From positions 1-54,155 of the forward strand of contig CALDNN010000137.1 of NCBI GenBank assembly GCA_937915455.1: a stretch of DNA of 54,155 nucleotides, given 5' to 3'. The notes beneath the pieces were generated by a model, which did not search any database, was not told where the DNA came from, and saw only the letters and a program-made list of their open reading frames with translations. Of the stretch, positions 8,557 through 16,994 are shown piece after piece. Numbering within the stretch: the first letter of the stretch is position 1; each line of letters starts with the position of its first letter. The stretch comes from Pelethousia sp002409725 (GTDB lineage: Bacteria; Bacillota; Clostridia; Christensenellales; CAG-138). Made by a program: the position numbers and the translations under genes.

Positions 8557-9703
8557 AGACGATCTCCCCATCGATGATGGTAAGCAGGCAGCGGCTTCGG
8601 TATTCGAGCGGATGGCCCGAAAACACGGCGATATCGCCATCCTTGCCGGGCTCGAGGCTGCCGATGCGGCCCTCGAGGCCCGCGGCCCGCGCCCCGTGCA
8701 GGGTAATGGCGCGCAGGGCGATCTCCTCCGGCAGGCCCTCCCGCGCCGCCAGCGCCGCGCAAACGGGCAGGTATTGCAGGGGGATCACCGGGTGATCGCT
8801 CATGATGGCGAACTCCACCCCTGCCTCATGTAGAATACGAGGGGCCGCGAAGGTTTGGTTGCGCAGCTCCACCTTGCTGCGATCCGTCAGCAGCGGGCCG
8901 AGGATGACCTTGGCCCCGGCCTTTTGCGCTGCCTTGATCTCGGCCGGGATTAGGTGCCCCTCCGTGCAGTGCTCCAAAGAAAGGCGCAGGCCGAATTCTT
9001 TGGCGATGCGTACGGCGGTGAGGATATCGTCCGCCCGGTGGGCGTGTATTTTTAACAGCAGCTCGCCGTTAAGCACCGGCAGCAGGGCGGCCTTGGCCAT
9101 GTCAAATTCGGGCCGGTCACTCTCATCCTCCGCCTCCATCTTATGGGTGTAATCCCGGGCTTCCAGCAAGGCGCGGCGCAAAAGCGCAGCCGTGGCCATG
9201 CGGGTTTGCGGGGCGGTCTTTTGGCCGCCGTAAACGCTTTTGGGGTTCTCGCCCAGAGCAGCCTTCATGGCCACAGGTTCCAGAATGAGCTTAGCTTCCA
9301 CGCTGCCGGGCTTGGTTTTGAGCGCCGCGAACTGGCCGCCCAGCACATTGGCGCTGCCTGGGCCTGTCACGCAGGTGGTCACGCCGCCGGCGCGCGCTTC
9401 CTCAAAGCAGCGGTCAAAAGGGTTCACCGCGTCGATGGCCCTTAGCTCAGGGGTGATAGGGTCGCTCATCTCGTTGCCGTCGTCCCCCTCGGCCTGGATA
9501 CCATCCTCCCACATGCCGATGTGGCAATGCGCATCCACCAGGCCGGGCAGGGCATAGCAATCCGTGAGGTCAATAACCTCGGCCCCGCGCGCGCTTAGCT
9601 GCCGCCCCAGGGCGCGTATCTTACCGTTTTCCAGCAGGATATCCCCCTTAAACGGCCCGCTGTTCGTCATGGGCCACACCGTGGCGTTTTTCAAAAGCAG
9701 CAT
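8543..9703 (-). CDS. Amidohydrolase (imidazolonepropionase-like)
   Basis: A metal-dependent hydrolase of the amidohydrolase superfamily, 386 residues. The metal-binding HxH is at His59 and His61 in the segment VDAHCHIGMWEDG. Later metal ligands are likely the His in LLKIHAHRADDI and LSLEHCTEGHLI. SDHPVIPLQYLP carries the catalytic Asp. The C-terminus (GSLEPGKDGDIAVFSGHPLE) is the composite beta-sandwich typical of imidazolonepropionase-like and dihydroorotase-like members. Start at ATG 9703 follows AAGGAGAT; the ATG eight codons upstream lacks one. The substrate cannot be told from sequence. No hut genes are nearby, so a role in histidine degradation is not supported by context. Confidence 0.87.
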   Translation of the reverse strand: MLLLKNATVWPMTNSGPFKGDILLENGKIRALGRQLSARGAEVIDLTDCYALPGLVDAHCHIGMWEDGIQAEGDDGNEMSDPITPELRAIDAVNPFDRCFEEARAGGVTTCVTGPGSANVLGGQFAALKTKPGSVEAKLILEPVAMKAALGENPKSVYGGQKTAPQTRMATAALLRRALLEARDYTHKMEAEDESDRPEFDMAKAALLPVLNGELLLKIHAHRADDILTAVRIAKEFGLRLSLEHCTEGHLIPAEIKAAQKAGAKVILGPLLTDRSKVELRNQTFAAPRILHEAGVEFAIMSDHPVIPLQYLPVCAALAAREGLPEEIALRAITLHGARAAGLEGRIGSLEPGKDGDIAVFSGHPLEYRSRCLLTIIDGEIVYDAR

Positions 9704-9716
9704 ATGATAAATCTCC

Positions 9717-10583
9717 TTACTTCTCATGCAGCATAGTCAGCGTTTGTTCGACCGCGTCGATCACATCCCGGGCCATCAAGACGCGCTCCTGCAAGAGGCT
9801 TAGCGCTTCCTCTGCAGATGCACCCAAGAGGTAGCTCCCGGCACAGGCCGCGCCGTAAGGCGGGAGCTTCTGGCCCAGCAGGGCCAATATGATGCCCGTG
9901 AGCACATCCCCGCTGCCGCCCTTGGCCAGGCCAGCGTTGCCCGTTTCATTCCATTTAAGCCTTCCATCCGGGCCGGCGATGGCCGTTCGCGCTCCCTTCA
10001 ATAATACCGTGCAGCGCCAGCGCCGGGCATATTCCGCCGCCACACCCGCCATATCAGCCTTGATCTCGTCGATGGAAAGGCCCGTGAGCCGCGCCATCTC
10101 CCCCGGGTGGGGGGTGAGGACGGCCTTTTCGTGCAGCAGCGCCGCCTTTTCATCATCATCAAGGCGTGAAAGGGCATTGAGCGCGTCCGCATCCACCACA
10201 GCAGGCTTGCCTGTTTTCAGCACAAGGTGCACGATCTGCGGCAAACATTCTTCTCGGCCCAAGCCGGGGCCAATGGCGAGGCAGTCGGCTTCCGCCAGCC
10301 GTTCCTTGATCAGCGTCATATCCGCAGCGGCCCAATTGAGGCCTACCGGGTAGACCATGGCCTCGGGTAGTGCGTAAAAAGCCTCCAGCGCGCCGCCAGG
10401 GCAAAGCACCTTCAAGGTGCCGATGCCCGCCCGCAAGCAGGAGGCCGCGGCCATCACCGCCGCGCCGTAAAAGCCTTCGCTCCCCGCCAGCAGCAGGCCC
10501 TTGCCATTATCCCCCTTGTTGCAATCCCGCCGCCGCCTGCCGAGCAGGGCTGCGATATCCGCCCGGATCAAAACCTCATCCAT
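9717..10583 (-). CDS. nnrD: ADP-dependent (S)-NAD(P)H-hydrate dehydratase
   Basis: Repairs hydrated NADH and NADPH to the normal cofactor using ADP or ATP. At 288 residues it consists of the ribokinase-like dehydratase domain only; the epimerase half (NnrE) found in fused YjeF/Nnr proteins is missing here. Signatures are CNKGDNGKGLLLAGS near the N-terminus, GPGLGREE, VVDADALNAL, TPHPGEMARLTG and NAGLAKGGSGDVLTGI, the last being the nucleotide-binding loop. The gene overlaps acpS by 8 bp. Fused or unfused nnrD next to acpS is a common arrangement in Bacillota. Confidence 0.93.
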   Translation of the reverse strand: MDEVLIRADIAALLGRRRRDCNKGDNGKGLLLAGSEGFYGAAVMAAASCLRAGIGTLKVLCPGGALEAFYALPEAMVYPVGLNWAAADMTLIKERLAEADCLAIGPGLGREECLPQIVHLVLKTGKPAVVDADALNALSRLDDDEKAALLHEKAVLTPHPGEMARLTGLSIDEIKADMAGVAAEYARRWRCTVLLKGARTAIAGPDGRLKWNETGNAGLAKGGSGDVLTGIILALLGQKLPPYGAACAGSYLLGASAEEALSLLQERVLMARDVIDAVEQTLTMLHEK

Positions 10584-10950
10584 CCTCGATCACCGCCTGG
10601 GCCACCGCAATGGCCTTGATATGTGAAATGCTGATGTGTACCCGGCCGCCGCCCATCTCCTTGAGCCGTGCCGCAGCACCGCCGGTCAGGTTGACCGCAG
10701 GCGCACCCCCATTTTGGCGGCTGATCTCGATATCCTTGAATTCCACGCCTTGCGCAAGGCCCGTGCCCAGCGCCTTGCTCACCGCCTCTTTGGCGGCGAA
10801 GGTGCCGGCGATGGCCTGCGGATCCCCATTCATCCGCGCGAAAAAGGCCCGCTCGCACTCCGTGAATACGCGCCGCAAAAAGGCTTCTTTGGCTGCGGCC
10901 CTCTGCACCCGTTCCACCTCGATCACATCGATGCCTGTACCCAATATCAC
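10576..10950 (-). CDS. acpS: Holo-[acyl-carrier-protein] synthase
   Basis: Transfers phosphopantetheine from CoA to apo-ACP, activating fatty acid synthesis. The 124-residue length is standard. The start GTGIDVIEVERV contains the magnesium-binding Asp, and FAAKEAVSKALGTG contains the catalytic Glu and Lys. ISISHIKAIAVAQAV is the conserved C-terminal strand. The start codon is GTG (10950) and overlaps the stop of the P1 peptidase gene as GTGA, implying translational coupling. Confidence 0.96.
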   Translation of the reverse strand: MILGTGIDVIEVERVQRAAAKEAFLRRVFTECERAFFARMNGDPQAIAGTFAAKEAVSKALGTGLAQGVEFKDIEISRQNGGAPAVNLTGGAAARLKEMGGGRVHISISHIKAIAVAQAVIEDG

Positions 10951-11864
10951 GGCAGCATCCCTCCCCCGCGCTCTACGGCCAACAGCACGGCCTGGGCCGC
11001 AGCCTGGGCCGCAGCGGCCAGGATAGGCAAAAAGGGCGCTTCCACCTCGCCTGTTGCTAGGCCGAAGAGGGTATCCCCATCCATGCTCGTGTGTACGGGG
11101 CGGATGGCCATGGCCAACCCGTCATGCCCCATGGAGGCCAGCTTATTGGCTTCCTCGCGGGTAAGGCGGGCATTGGTGGCGACTACGCCGATGGTGGTAT
11201 TGCCAAAGCCCACGCCCGAAAGTGCCGGGCTATCGAAGCAGGGCGTAGGCTTGCCGTTCAAAACGGCGGCAGCGCGCAGTTCACCCGTGGCGGGGTCGTA
11301 AATATCCCCCAGGGCGTTGACCACCAGCAGGGCCGCCACCTTCACGCCGCCCGAGAGATACAGGCAGCAGCTACCCACGCCGCCCTTACGGGCATATTGC
11401 AAACCAAAGGCCTTGCTTACCGTGGCCCCTGTGCCCGCGCCGACTCGGCCCTGGGCCACGGGCTCGGCGCTTGCGGCCGCACAGGCCGCATAACCCTCGG
11501 CCTTGCCGGGCCGCGTATGCGCGTCCCCTTCTGTTAAATCCATAATCACCGCCGCGGGAACGATGGGCACCACCGTGGGCCCCACGCTTATGCCAAGACC
11601 ACGCTCTTCAAGATATTGCATCGCGCCGCCCGCCGCATCGAGGCCAAAGGCGCTACCGCCGCTAAGCAAGATGGCGTTAACCTTTTCAACTACGTTATAG
11701 CCGCGTAAAAGATCCGTCTCCCGCGTGCCGGGCGCGCTGCCCCGCACATCCACCCCGGCCACGGCCCCATTTGGGCAGAGGATAGCCGTGCAGCCGGTTT
11801 GGGCAGCTTCATCCGTATAATGGCCTACCAAGAGGCCCTGGATCTCCGTAAGGGTAGCGTTCAC
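10947..11864 (-). CDS. P1 family peptidase (DmpA/S58 type)
   Basis: A member of the self-processing DmpA aminopeptidase family, 305 residues. These proteins cleave themselves to release an N-terminal nucleophile and hydrolyse N-terminal residues of peptides or amides. Visible family blocks are GCTAILCPNGAVAGVDVRGSAPGTRETDLL near the start, ILLSGGSAFGLDAAGG, GRVGAGTGATVSK and GGVGSCCLYLSGG; the last covers the expected cleavage site, with Ser as the likely nucleophile. The start codon is GTG (11864), after GGAGGAGGAAGAA, overlapping the recX stop. The substrate is unknown. Confidence 0.9.
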   Translation of the reverse strand: MNATLTEIQGLLVGHYTDEAAQTGCTAILCPNGAVAGVDVRGSAPGTRETDLLRGYNVVEKVNAILLSGGSAFGLDAAGGAMQYLEERGLGISVGPTVVPIVPAAVIMDLTEGDAHTRPGKAEGYAACAAASAEPVAQGRVGAGTGATVSKAFGLQYARKGGVGSCCLYLSGGVKVAALLVVNALGDIYDPATGELRAAAVLNGKPTPCFDSPALSGVGFGNTTIGVVATNARLTREEANKLASMGHDGLAMAIRPVHTSMDGDTLFGLATGEVEAPFLPILAAAAQAAAQAVLLAVERGGGMLP

Positions 11865-12382
11865 TCTTCTTCCTCCTCCCCGCCGCCAAGCTCCGCCGGG
11901 TCAATGGCGTCCAGGCTGCCGATAATGGCCTCCACGCTCTGGCGGATGGCCTCGAAATCATAGCCCCGCCCCATGAGGCGGCGCATCACCCGGGTCTTCC
12001 TGTCAAAATCTTCCAGGTTTTCAAACTGCCGCCAATATTTCGCAGCGGTTTGCGCGGCGTTTTCTCGCTCCATCTCATCGGTGATGGCCTCGAGAGCCTT
12101 ATCGATTATAGACTCCGGCAGCTTGTGGTTGTAAAGTTGCTCATGTAGCTTGCGGCGACTCACCGGTCTGGTGCGCAGCCTGCTTTCAATAAAATCCGCA
12201 GCGTAACGCGCGTCGTCCAAATAGCCCAGCTCCTTGAGCCGCTCCACGCATTCATATACCTCGACCTCGCCAAAATAGCAGCTGTCCAGGTGCAGCTCCA
12301 TCTCGCGCACGGTGCGGGCCTTGGGCGTTAAGTACGCAAGGGCGGCATCCATTAGCGCATTATTCTTTTTTCTTCTAGCCAT
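11861..12382 (-). CDS. recX: Regulatory protein RecX
   Basis: RecX binds RecA filaments and modulates recombination and SOS. The 173-residue protein shows the three tandem three-helix repeats of the family: ALAYLTPKARTVREMELHL, then ERLKELGYLDDARYAADFIESRL with RPVSRRKLHEQLYNHKLPESII, then the C-terminal repeat ending in FEAIRQSVEAIIG. The tail is acidic. The start ATG at 12382 follows a weak GGAAGGAATAGCG. It is the first gene of the six-gene operon down to 7972. recA itself is not in the window. Confidence 0.85.
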   Translation of the reverse strand: MARRKKNNALMDAALAYLTPKARTVREMELHLDSCYFGEVEVYECVERLKELGYLDDARYAADFIESRLRTRPVSRRKLHEQLYNHKLPESIIDKALEAITDEMERENAAQTAAKYWRQFENLEDFDRKTRVMRRLMGRGYDFEAIRQSVEAIIGSLDAIDPAELGGGEEEEE

Positions 12383-12537
12383 AATCTTTTACGCTATTCC
12401 TTCCTATATTCCCACTTGGGATTTTACGGTTAACCCTATTTTTTCATGGCTGAAACGGCGCTTCACATGCCATACTAGCCGTATACACGCCGCTTAGGCG
12501 GCGCTCACCAAGATCAAATTATCAGGAGGTATCGCCC

Positions 12538-12807
12538 ATGAAGCAACGGAGCCCCATGGATCCAGTGCCCACCTCTTCCGCTTTTAAAATGGAAGCGGCG
12601 GCATCCACCAGCGCACCAAAGATCGACACCAAAAACCTTGACATCATCAAGGAACAAATGTATCACGAGGCGCTGGCCTACAAAAAATGCCAAGTTTATG
12701 CAAATAGCCTTGGCGAGCAGCCACTTAAGGACATGGCTACCAACTTTGCCCAGCACCACAAGCAGCACTTCGACGCGCTGCAGAACTACCTTAACAGCCA
12801 CCAATAA
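12538..12807 (+). CDS. Small protein paired with a CotF-type coat protein
   Basis: 89 residues, no named family. It has a Pro/Ser/Thr-rich start (about 1-30) followed by a helical segment containing DIIKEQMYHEALAYKKCQVYA, resembling the N-terminal part of CotF-like and ferritin-like coat proteins. AGGAGG lies six bases before the ATG. It is 12 bp upstream of the CotF-type gene on the same strand, so the two form a small operon, probably expressed during sporulation and forming partner coat proteins. The upstream 155 bp (12383-12537) separate it from divergent recX. The sporulation role is inferred from the partner. Confidence 0.7.
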   Translation: MKQRSPMDPVPTSSAFKMEAAASTSAPKIDTKNLDIIKEQMYHEALAYKKCQVYANSLGEQPLKDMATNFAQHHKQHFDALQNYLNSHQ

Positions 12808-12819
12808 GGAGAGAACGCC

Positions 12820-13104
12820 ATGCATGCAAATTTCAGCCAAATGACCGAACAGGAAATGCTCACGGACATCCTCTCGCAGGAAAAGCAGCTGGTGAAGGAT
12901 TACGCCGGGGGTCTGACGGAATCCTCCTGTCAGAACCTGCGGCAGCTGCTGATCTCCAACATGACCGAGTGCTCGCAGGATCAATACTACGTTTTTGACC
13001 AGATGCGAACCCGCAACATGTACAGCACCAAGCAAGCGCCCCAAAACGAGGTGCAAACGATCAAGCAAAACATGGATCAGCTCAAGCAGCAAACCGGTTT
13101 TTGA
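12820..13104 (+). CDS. Spore coat protein, CotF family
   Basis: 94 residues, matching the small CotF-domain proteins common in clostridia. The pattern is LTEQE-like start (MTEQEMLTDILSQEKQLV), a tract of polar residues around LTESSCQNLRQLLISNM, and a final FDQMRTRNMY segment followed by a Gln/Lys-rich amphipathic tail. Such proteins form two long helices and are deposited in the spore coat. It is preceded by AAGGAGAG and by its 89-residue partner 12 bp upstream. A hairpin terminator lies 45 bp downstream. Confidence 0.82.
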   Translation: MHANFSQMTEQEMLTDILSQEKQLVKDYAGGLTESSCQNLRQLLISNMTECSQDQYYVFDQMRTRNMYSTKQAPQNEVQTIKQNMDQLKQQTGF

Positions 13105-13148
13105 CCGGGCTCGGCCCGCGGTTGCGGGAGATAAGAAAATTATAACAC

Positions 13149-13182
13149 AAAGCGGGCTGACCGGAAACGGCCAAGCCCGCTT
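13149..13182. terminator. Terminator between the coat operon and dsdA
   Basis: AAGCGGGCT pairs with AGCCCGCTT, with an inner CCG/CGG, followed on the plus strand by CATTTT. It lies between the convergent coat operon and dsdA and may serve both. Confidence 0.7.
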
Positions 13183-13212
13183 CATTTTGCCGACTTTTAT
13201 TTTGCAGCATGT

Positions 13213-14538
13213 CTATTGCAAATGGGTGGAAATATACGCCACACGAATATCCTCGGGTACCAGCCTGCCGCCAGTAGCCCAGGCCACGTGCGTGGCCGAG
13301 CCGGAAAGCTCGGCAAGGGCGCGGGCCTTGCGGTAAGGCTCACCCTCGGGGCCACAAAGCTTAAGGGGGCCTTCAAACGCTGCGCAGGCCGAGGGCTCGA
13401 TGAAGATCTGCTCGCTCTCCAGCAAATCGCGCATGTAGTCATAAAGCTTGGGATCCGCCAGGGTTGCTTCGCCACCAAGGATATGATTCATGGCCTTGCC
13501 CACAAAGTTTGAAGGCCGGCTCACGGCCAGGCCGTCCGCATGGGTGAGGCCCGTAAGGCCGATATCCTGCACGCATATCCCGCTATTGAGGCCCGTAGCC
13601 ATGCCTAGAAGCATACAGGGGGCCTGCACAGGTTCCACAAAGAAGATGTGCACGGCATCCCCAAAGAGCTGTTTGAGGCCAAAGGCTATTCCGCCCGGGG
13701 CGCCGCCCACCCCACAGGGGATGTAAACGAACAGCGGATGAGCAGCGTCCACCGGCACCTTCATGGCCACCAGCTGGGCTTGCAAGCGCTTGGCCGCCAC
13801 CGCGTAGCCCAAGAAGAGGTCCACGGAGTTTTCATCATCCACAAAGTAGCTCATGGGGTCCGCATCAGAAAGGGCGCGGCCCTGGCGTACAGCCTCGGAA
13901 TAATCGGAGGCATATTCGATCACCTCCACGCCTTTGCTCCTGAGCAGATCCTTTTTCCATTGGCGGGCGTCCGCGCTCATGTGTACGATCACCCGATAGC
14001 CGATGGCAGCGCTTATGATGCCGATGGACAAACCCAGGTTGCCCGTAGAGCCCGCCTGAATGGTATATTTTGAGAAGAATTCGCGAAAGGAAGGCTCCGC
14101 CAGCTTGGCGTAATCATCCTGCATAGTAAGTAGGCCGGCAGAAAGCGCCAGCTCTTCTGAGTGTTTGAGGATCTCATAGATGCCGCCCCGGGCCTTGACG
14201 GAGCCGGCGATGGGCAGGTCGCTATCCCGCTTAAGCAGCAGTCTGCCGCCTATTTTGCCGCCGTAGCGGCTGTTGAGCAGGGTGCGCATGCGTTCGATCT
14301 CGGTCAGGGGGGATTCGATCAGCCCGCCGTCGGGCCTGGTCTCCGGAAAGCAAGCCTCTATGAAGGGCGCAAAGCGCAGAAGGCGGGCTTCCGCGTCGTC
14401 TATATCGGCCATGGTCAGGGGGACGCCTTCAAAGGCATTCTCTGCGGCGGTAAGATGGGGATTAAGCCAAAGGCACTCCTCAGCCCTGGCCAGCTTGTCC
14501 ACAATGGGGTCGAGAGCGATAAGCGTTTCGATATCCAT
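13213..14538 (-). CDS. dsdA: D-serine ammonia-lyase (D-serine dehydratase)
   Basis: PLP enzyme converting D-serine to pyruvate and ammonia. The 441-residue length is that of DsdA. The PLP lysine lies in GSVKARGGIYEIL (around residue 110), the match to the family's S-x-K-x-R-G-G block. GSTGNLGLSIGIISAAIGY is the glycine loop for the phosphate of the cofactor, and YIPCGVGGAPGGIAFGLK and GLAVSRPSNFVGKAM are further DsdA blocks. AAGGAGG precedes the ATG. It stands alone, without a DsdC regulator or D-serine permease. It could detoxify D-serine or feed pyruvate. Confidence 0.95.
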   Translation of the reverse strand: MDIETLIALDPIVDKLARAEECLWLNPHLTAAENAFEGVPLTMADIDDAEARLLRFAPFIEACFPETRPDGGLIESPLTEIERMRTLLNSRYGGKIGGRLLLKRDSDLPIAGSVKARGGIYEILKHSEELALSAGLLTMQDDYAKLAEPSFREFFSKYTIQAGSTGNLGLSIGIISAAIGYRVIVHMSADARQWKKDLLRSKGVEVIEYASDYSEAVRQGRALSDADPMSYFVDDENSVDLFLGYAVAAKRLQAQLVAMKVPVDAAHPLFVYIPCGVGGAPGGIAFGLKQLFGDAVHIFFVEPVQAPCMLLGMATGLNSGICVQDIGLTGLTHADGLAVSRPSNFVGKAMNHILGGEATLADPKLYDYMRDLLESEQIFIEPSACAAFEGPLKLCGPEGEPYRKARALAELSGSATHVAWATGGRLVPEDIRVAYISTHLQ

Positions 14539-14573
14539 TGCTATCCTCCTTCTTGTTTGGCGATAAAATATGG

Positions 14574-14600
14574 CAGGGCGGGCCCCGCTGGCCCGCCCTG
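14574..14600 (-). terminator. GC-rich hairpin after the S41 peptidase
   Basis: CAGGGCGGGCC and GGCCCGCCCTG form an 11-bp stem with a 5-base loop directly after the S41 gene, followed on the minus strand by ATATTTTATC. It is likely to end the S41 transcript before dsdA. Confidence 0.6.
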
Positions 14601-14608
14601 ATGAAACC

Positions 14609-15838
14609 TTAGGATGCCTGTAAGGCCTGCTCGCGCACGTAGTCCAGGGCCGCCCAGAGCTGCTCGTCGTCTGCCTGGTCGATCTCGGAGAGCGGCTTGC
14701 CCTGCAGAGACTCCGGCAAAACGCTTAGGATATCCGGCGCGATGCCCACGCCGTGGATGTTCTCGCCGCTGGGGGTGAAATAGGCGGCCGTGGTCAGCTT
14801 GAGCCAGCCGCCGCTCTTTTCCACCCGCATGGTGGTTTGCACCACGCCCTTGCCGTAGGTCTGTGTTCCCACGATCACGCCCGCTTCGTTATCCTTGATG
14901 GCGCCGGCCAATATCTCGCTGGCTGAGGCGGAATGCTCGTTGACCAATATGGCCAGCGGCACGCCCACCCCGTGGCCGGTGGCGGTATAGACCTCGTTAT
15001 CCGCTCCGCCAGCCTCGCCCACGCTAACGATGGTTTGCCCCTTGGAGAGCAGCAGGTCACAGATTTTTACTACATCGTCCAGCGAGCCGCCGGGGTTGTT
15101 GCGAAGGTCGATCACCAGGGAGCGCATATTGCGGCTTTTGAGGGTTTTGAGGGCTTCGTCGAATTCGCTGGCGCAATCGCCTGTGAACATATCGATCTTG
15201 ATATAGCCCGTGCGCTCGTTGAAGAGCGAGCCCTTTACCCGCTTGATGTTGACCGTGTCCCCAGTGACGGAGATGGCTAAGCTCTCGCTGCCGCGCAGGA
15301 GGGTCAGTTCTATGGGCTTGCCCGTTTGCGCATCGAGCATGGAGCGGATCTCTTCTAAGGAAAGGTTCGAGGTAGCCACGCCATCCACGGCGGTGATGAT
15401 ATCCCCGGCCTGCACGCCGGCCTTATCCGCCGGGTTGCCCTCGTAAACCTCCAAAACCTGTGCGCCGGTCTCATCCGGCTGGCCCACCAGCAGGCCCACG
15501 CCGAAGTATTCGCCGTTGATGCTGGAGAGGTAGGCCTCGTATTCTTCAGCCGTATAGTATTTGGCGTAAGGGTCGTTCAGCGTATCCACCATACCCCGGG
15601 CCGCCCCGGCCAGCAGGTCTTCCCGGCTGGGTGCTCCGCCGTAGGCCTGGGCTTCGATATCATCTACCAATTCGTTGAAGGCCAAAAGGTCTGTAATGCG
15701 GCTATATTCCTCCGCAGTCATGGTAATGGTATCCTCGGCGCGGCTTCGGAGCACCAGCACCGTGGCCGCCGAGGAGAGCAGGCCCACGATCAGCATGCCG
15801 ATCACCGCATATAGAATGGTCCTTGAAAAGGACTTCAT
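14609..15838 (-). CDS. S41 family C-terminal processing peptidase (CtpB-like)
   Basis: A secreted or membrane-anchored serine protease of 409 residues. One membrane helix lies at residues 9-29, a PDZ domain at roughly 110-195 (YFGVGLLVGQ, GNPADKAGVQAGDIITAVDG), and the S41 catalytic core after it. LVIDLRNNPGGSLDDVV is the conserved strand-loop. The SASASEI block at 303-309 carries the catalytic serine and YGKG at 328-331 the catalytic lysine. In Bacillus, CtpB cleaves SpoIVFA to trigger sigma-K activation; in other bacteria Ctp proteins act on envelope proteins. Which applies here is not known. GGAGGTAG precedes the ATG. It is monocistronic, ended by the hairpin at 14574-14600. Confidence 0.93.
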   Translation of the reverse strand: MKSFSRTILYAVIGMLIVGLLSSAATVLVLRSRAEDTITMTAEEYSRITDLLAFNELVDDIEAQAYGGAPSREDLLAGAARGMVDTLNDPYAKYYTAEEYEAYLSSINGEYFGVGLLVGQPDETGAQVLEVYEGNPADKAGVQAGDIITAVDGVATSNLSLEEIRSMLDAQTGKPIELTLLRGSESLAISVTGDTVNIKRVKGSLFNERTGYIKIDMFTGDCASEFDEALKTLKSRNMRSLVIDLRNNPGGSLDDVVKICDLLLSKGQTIVSVGEAGGADNEVYTATGHGVGVPLAILVNEHSASASEILAGAIKDNEAGVIVGTQTYGKGVVQTTMRVEKSGGWLKLTTAAYFTPSGENIHGVGIAPDILSVLPESLQGKPLSEIDQADDEQLWAALDYVREQALQAS

Positions 15839-16411
15839 GCATCTACCTCCGGATGGGTTTGCCTATGGCTATGACCATTTCACCGAAGTCATACATCCAG
15901 GTCATATATAGAATATGCTCATTTTATCAAGTTTATCTCCCCGCGTCAAATGAACAGGCTATGAAGGGTATAGCCGCCTCGCCGGGCAGTAAAATCTGGC
16001 TGTGGTTAGCGGCGATGCAGCTAGTTCTCAGCCTCCCCCCTTCCTCCAAATCACGTATCTTCGGAATCGGGCAAAGGTGATACGTTATGTGATAGCCTTT
16101 GCTACGGCATAACAGCGACCGAAGCATAATACATGCAAATTCTCTCCATGCAAAATAGCTGATCTAGCCTTATGCGCCAGGCGATCCTGGTGCAGCAAAA
16201 AGCGGATGGCCCTTTGGCTTAGGATCATCCGCATATTTTATGGCATCGCCTAAAGCGGGCTGATAAGGGCTGCCTGCAGCACCAAATCATAGCCAGCCGG
16301 GGCAAAGGGTAAACAGGCCCATTCGCTTATAGGCAGCCTGCGCGCAACTATCCATAATAGAGCGGGCGTTTACAGCGCCCATCCGCCTGCATCTGAGGGT
16401 ATTGATGTAGA
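15839..16411. other. Stretch without a recognisable gene
   Basis: The 573 bases between the S41 peptidase and the P-loop protein hold only short, poorly coding frames. A GCGGATG/CATCCGC inverted pair around 16202-16232 could form a hairpin. The promoter for the S41 gene presumably lies near 15850-15930, but I do not see a clear consensus. Confidence 0.6.
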
Positions 16412-16822
16412 CTATTGGATATATTTCTTGAGGAAATCCGGTATACAGCAGGATTCGCCGTTGACGCTGATGATGATATTGATGCCGTTGCGCTTGGAGA
16501 AATCGTCCATTTCGGCGAACATGCTTTCGAGGGTGTCGAGAGGGTGGCGTACAATTTTGAGGAAACCGTCGATATAGATATATTCCAGATCGAAATCCTG
16601 CGCGGAGAGGCCGCAAAGAAAACCATAAAACATCTTTGGGCCGTCGATGTGGAAGCTGGAAGCGTCAACAAAGCGGATGTCCCGTTTAAGGCCAAACATA
16701 TACTGCCCGTCGTCCGCTACAAACACGATGGAGCCCTTCGCCGTTTGGGCGGATTCATTTGCCATGTCCAGAATCTTTTTGGTTTTGCCCGCGCCTTTCT
16801 CTCCGAAAATTACCTGTATCAA
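16412..16822 (-). CDS. Small P-loop ATP-binding protein
   Basis: 136 residues of unknown function. The N-terminus IQVIFGEKGAGKT is a clear Walker A motif, and LEYIYIDGFLK looks like the Walker B strand, ending in Asp. Similar small P-loop proteins occur in many clostridia, often annotated as ATP-binding or PilT-like. I use a TTG start at 16822, because GGGAGGGG lies seven bases upstream and no ATG in frame has such a site; the longer frame to 16918 runs into promoter sequence. It lies just downstream of metK in the same direction, separated by a terminator. Confidence 0.72.
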   Translation of the reverse strand: MIQVIFGEKGAGKTKKILDMANESAQTAKGSIVFVADDGQYMFGLKRDIRFVDASSFHIDGPKMFYGFLCGLSAQDFDLEYIYIDGFLKIVRHPLDTLESMFAEMDDFSKRNGINIIISVNGESCCIPDFLKKYIQ

Positions 16823-16941
16823 GTTAAACCCCTCCCTGCTTTGATTTGGTAGTTTTATTATACCCTCAATGTGGCGGCTAGAGCAATGGGTAAATCCTAG
16901 CTTTGGCGAAAAGCCCAAAAGTTCAAATTTCTACCGCAATT

Positions 16942-16979
16942 CAAAAGCGCCCCGCAGCACAACATCGGCCGCGGGGCGC
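16942..16979 (-). terminator. metK terminator
   Basis: GCGCCCCGC and GCGGGGCGC form a 9-bp GC stem around a 15-base loop, followed on the minus strand by TTTTGAATTG. It lies 15 bp past the metK stop. Confidence 0.75.
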
Positions 16980-16994
16980 GAAACAACGGATCTA

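Noticed and set aside
15839..16411. Several short frames in the gap after the S41 peptidase
   Set aside because: Short, low coding character, no ribosome binding sites.
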